From Bifidobacterium breve (GTDB lineage Bacteria; Actinomycetota; Actinomycetes; Nanopelagicales; Nanopelagicaceae), in NCBI GenBank assembly GCA_945860245.1, contig CAMAPO010000002.1, positions 62,001 to 126,000 on the forward strand: a stretch of 64,000 nucleotides of DNA. Direction: 5' to 3'. The notes beneath the pieces are model-generated. The model saw only the letters and a list, made by a program, of their open reading frames with translations, was not told the DNA's origin and made no database searches. Made by a program: the position numbers and the translations under genes. The stretch's first letter is position 1; each line of letters begins with the position of its first letter. Positions 62,362 to 64,000 of this stretch are shown piece after piece.

Positions 62362-63651
62362 ATGAAGAGTCAGATCGGGAGCAACACCCAGCGCGCAGAA
62401 GAATTGCAGAAAGACTGGGATACCAATCCCCGTTGGGCGGGCATCAAGCGTGATTACACCGCTGCAGATGTGGTGCGCCTGCGCGGCTCGATCACTGAGG
62501 ATTCAACCTTGGCTCGACGTGGGGCCGAGAATCTGTGGGATTTACTGCACACCGAGAAATGGGTCGCAGCCCTTGGCGCCCTCACCGGCAATCAAGCCGT
62601 TCAGCAGGTTAAGGCTGGCTTGAAGGCAATCTACCTTTCCGGCTGGCAGGTGGCAGGAGATGCCAACCTTTCAGGTCATACATATCCAGATCAAAGCTTG
62701 TATCCCGCAAATTCGGTTCCGGCTGTGGTGCGCAGAATTAATAACGCTTTGATGCGCGCTGATCAAGTAGAACGCGTTGAAGGTGCGGCAAGCATTGATT
62801 GGCTAGCACCCATTGTTGCCGATGCAGAAGCAGGTTTTGGCGGCCCCTTAAATGCATATGAATTGATGAAGTCAATGATTCAAGCAGGAGCCGCTGGAGT
62901 TCACTGGGAAGATCAACTCGCTTCCGAAAAGAAGTGTGGCCACCTAGGTGGCAAAGTTTTGATTCCTACACAACAACACGTTCGCACGTTAAATGCAGCT
63001 CGACTTGCCGCAGATGTTGCAGGTGTTCCTACTCTAATTATCGCCCGCACCGATGCGCTCGCAGCCGATCTCATTACATCGGATATCGATTCTCGGGACG
63101 CACAGTATGCAACAGGTGAACGCACCAGCGAAGGTTTCTATCGAGTTAAGCCAGGCCTAGATGCAGTTATCACTCGCGGTTTAGCCTTCGCAGAATATTC
63201 AGATCTAATGTGGGTTGAAACTGGTGAGCCAAATATCGAACTTGCCCGTGATTTTGCCAACGCAATACACGCAAAGTATCCAGGGAAAATGTTGGCCTAT
63301 AACTGCTCTCCATCATTTAACTGGAAGCGCCACCTTAGCGATGCGCAGATCGCAACTTTCCAAACTGATTTGGCAGCACTTGGCTATAAATTCCAATTCA
63401 TTACTCTGGCCGGTTTTCATGCTCTTAACCATTCAATGTTTACTCTTGCCAAAGGTTACAAATCTCGCGGTATGAGCGCATATGTCGAACTTCAAGAAGC
63501 CGAATTTGCTAGTGAAGCCGATGGATACACAGCAACGAAACATCAGCGAGAAGTTGGTACTGGTTACTTTGATGCAATCTCAACTGCGCTCAATCCAAAT
63601 AGCGCTACCTTGGCTTTAGCCGGATCCACTGAAAACGAACAATTCCACTAA
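62362..63651 (+). CDS. aceA: Isocitrate lyase
   Basis: RBS agaaggag; ATG 62362; [21 protein letters not shown] catalytic motif; PSFNWK. Confidence 0.97.
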   Translation: MKSQIGSNTQRAEELQKDWDTNPRWAGIKRDYTAADVVRLRGSITEDSTLARRGAENLWDLLHTEKWVAALGALTGNQAVQQVKAGLKAIYLSGWQVAGDANLSGHTYPDQSLYPANSVPAVVRRINNALMRADQVERVEGAASIDWLAPIVADAEAGFGGPLNAYELMKSMIQAGAAGVHWEDQLASEKKCGHLGGKVLIPTQQHVRTLNAARLAADVAGVPTLIIARTDALAADLITSDIDSRDAQYATGERTSEGFYRVKPGLDAVITRGLAFAEYSDLMWVETGEPNIELARDFANAIHAKYPGKMLAYNCSPSFNWKRHLSDAQIATFQTDLAALGYKFQFITLAGFHALNHSMFTLAKGYKSRGMSAYVELQEAEFASEADGYTATKHQREVGTGYFDAISTALNPNSATLALAGSTENEQFH

Positions 63652-63681
63652 TTATTTACCAAAAAGCATAGGGAGAATTAA

Positions 63682-64000
63682 ATGTCACATATTTCAATTG
63701 CCGGAAAGATGCATCCGCGCTTTAACGAGATCCTTACATCGGATGCGTTGGCATTTGTTACTGAGCTTCATGAACTCTTCTCAGGTACTCGAAGTGACCT
63801 ACTGGCTCACAGAATGGTCAACCGCACCCATTTTTCAAATGGTCGCCGGCCAACATTTCTAAAGTCAACGAGCCACATTCGCGAGGATGCCAGCTGGTTT
63901 GTTGCAGGGCCAGGACCCGGGCTAGAAGATCGCAGAGTTGAAATCACAGGTCCAACTGATCCGAAGATGACTTGCAATGCCATGAATTCAACCGCCAAGG
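63682..64000 (+). CDS. aceB: Malate synthase A, N-terminal part (runs off window)
   Basis: Manual translation MSHISIAGKMHPRFNEILTSDALAFVTELHELFSGTRSDLL...THIREDASWFVAGPGPGLEDRRVEITGPTDPKMTCNAMNSTAK. Confidence 0.93.
   Translation, partial: MSHISIAGKMHPRFNEILTSDALAFVTELHELFSGTRSDLLAHRMVNRTHFSNGRRPTFLKSTSHIREDASWFVAGPGPGLEDRRVEITGPTDPKMTCNAMNSTAK

Overview
This 64 kb window looks like a gene-dense, streamlined actinobacterial chromosome segment. Protein content and gene order recall Mycobacterium/Streptomyces, but the sequence is lower in GC. A freshwater Nanopelagicales/acI-type lineage is my inference and was not tested. I saw no phage, IS element, CRISPR array or rRNA. Most of the window is conserved housekeeping: dapD, pepA, htrA-tatB-mrp, mgtE-like, moeZ, mshB, a cysS-like gene, fdxA-dapC, whiB2-like, manB, sahH-mtrA-mtrB-comF-secA, pdtaS, whiB1, tRNA-Arg(CCG), msrA/msrB, a sulfur-amino-acid cluster, argG, FMN riboswitch-ribD-ribE-ribBA-ribH, fpg, a secreted pullulanase, and ramB-aceA-aceB. 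I found no clearly new multi-gene system. The best leads are: (1) stress/dormancy genes (sigE-rseA, lpqB, hpf) missing from otherwise conserved neighbourhoods; (2) a probable AUU start codon for phosphomannomutase; (3) a perfect 8-6-8 inverted repeat plus a terminator-like hairpin between ramB and aceA; (4) a 21-bp-period tandem repeat upstream of a LacI regulator in a sulfur-metabolism neighbourhood; (5) a palindrome overlapping a near-consensus promoter upstream of the whiB2-like gene; (6) a long hairpin with a U-run after the FMN aptamer; (7) an unexplained ~130-nt leader upstream of sahH.
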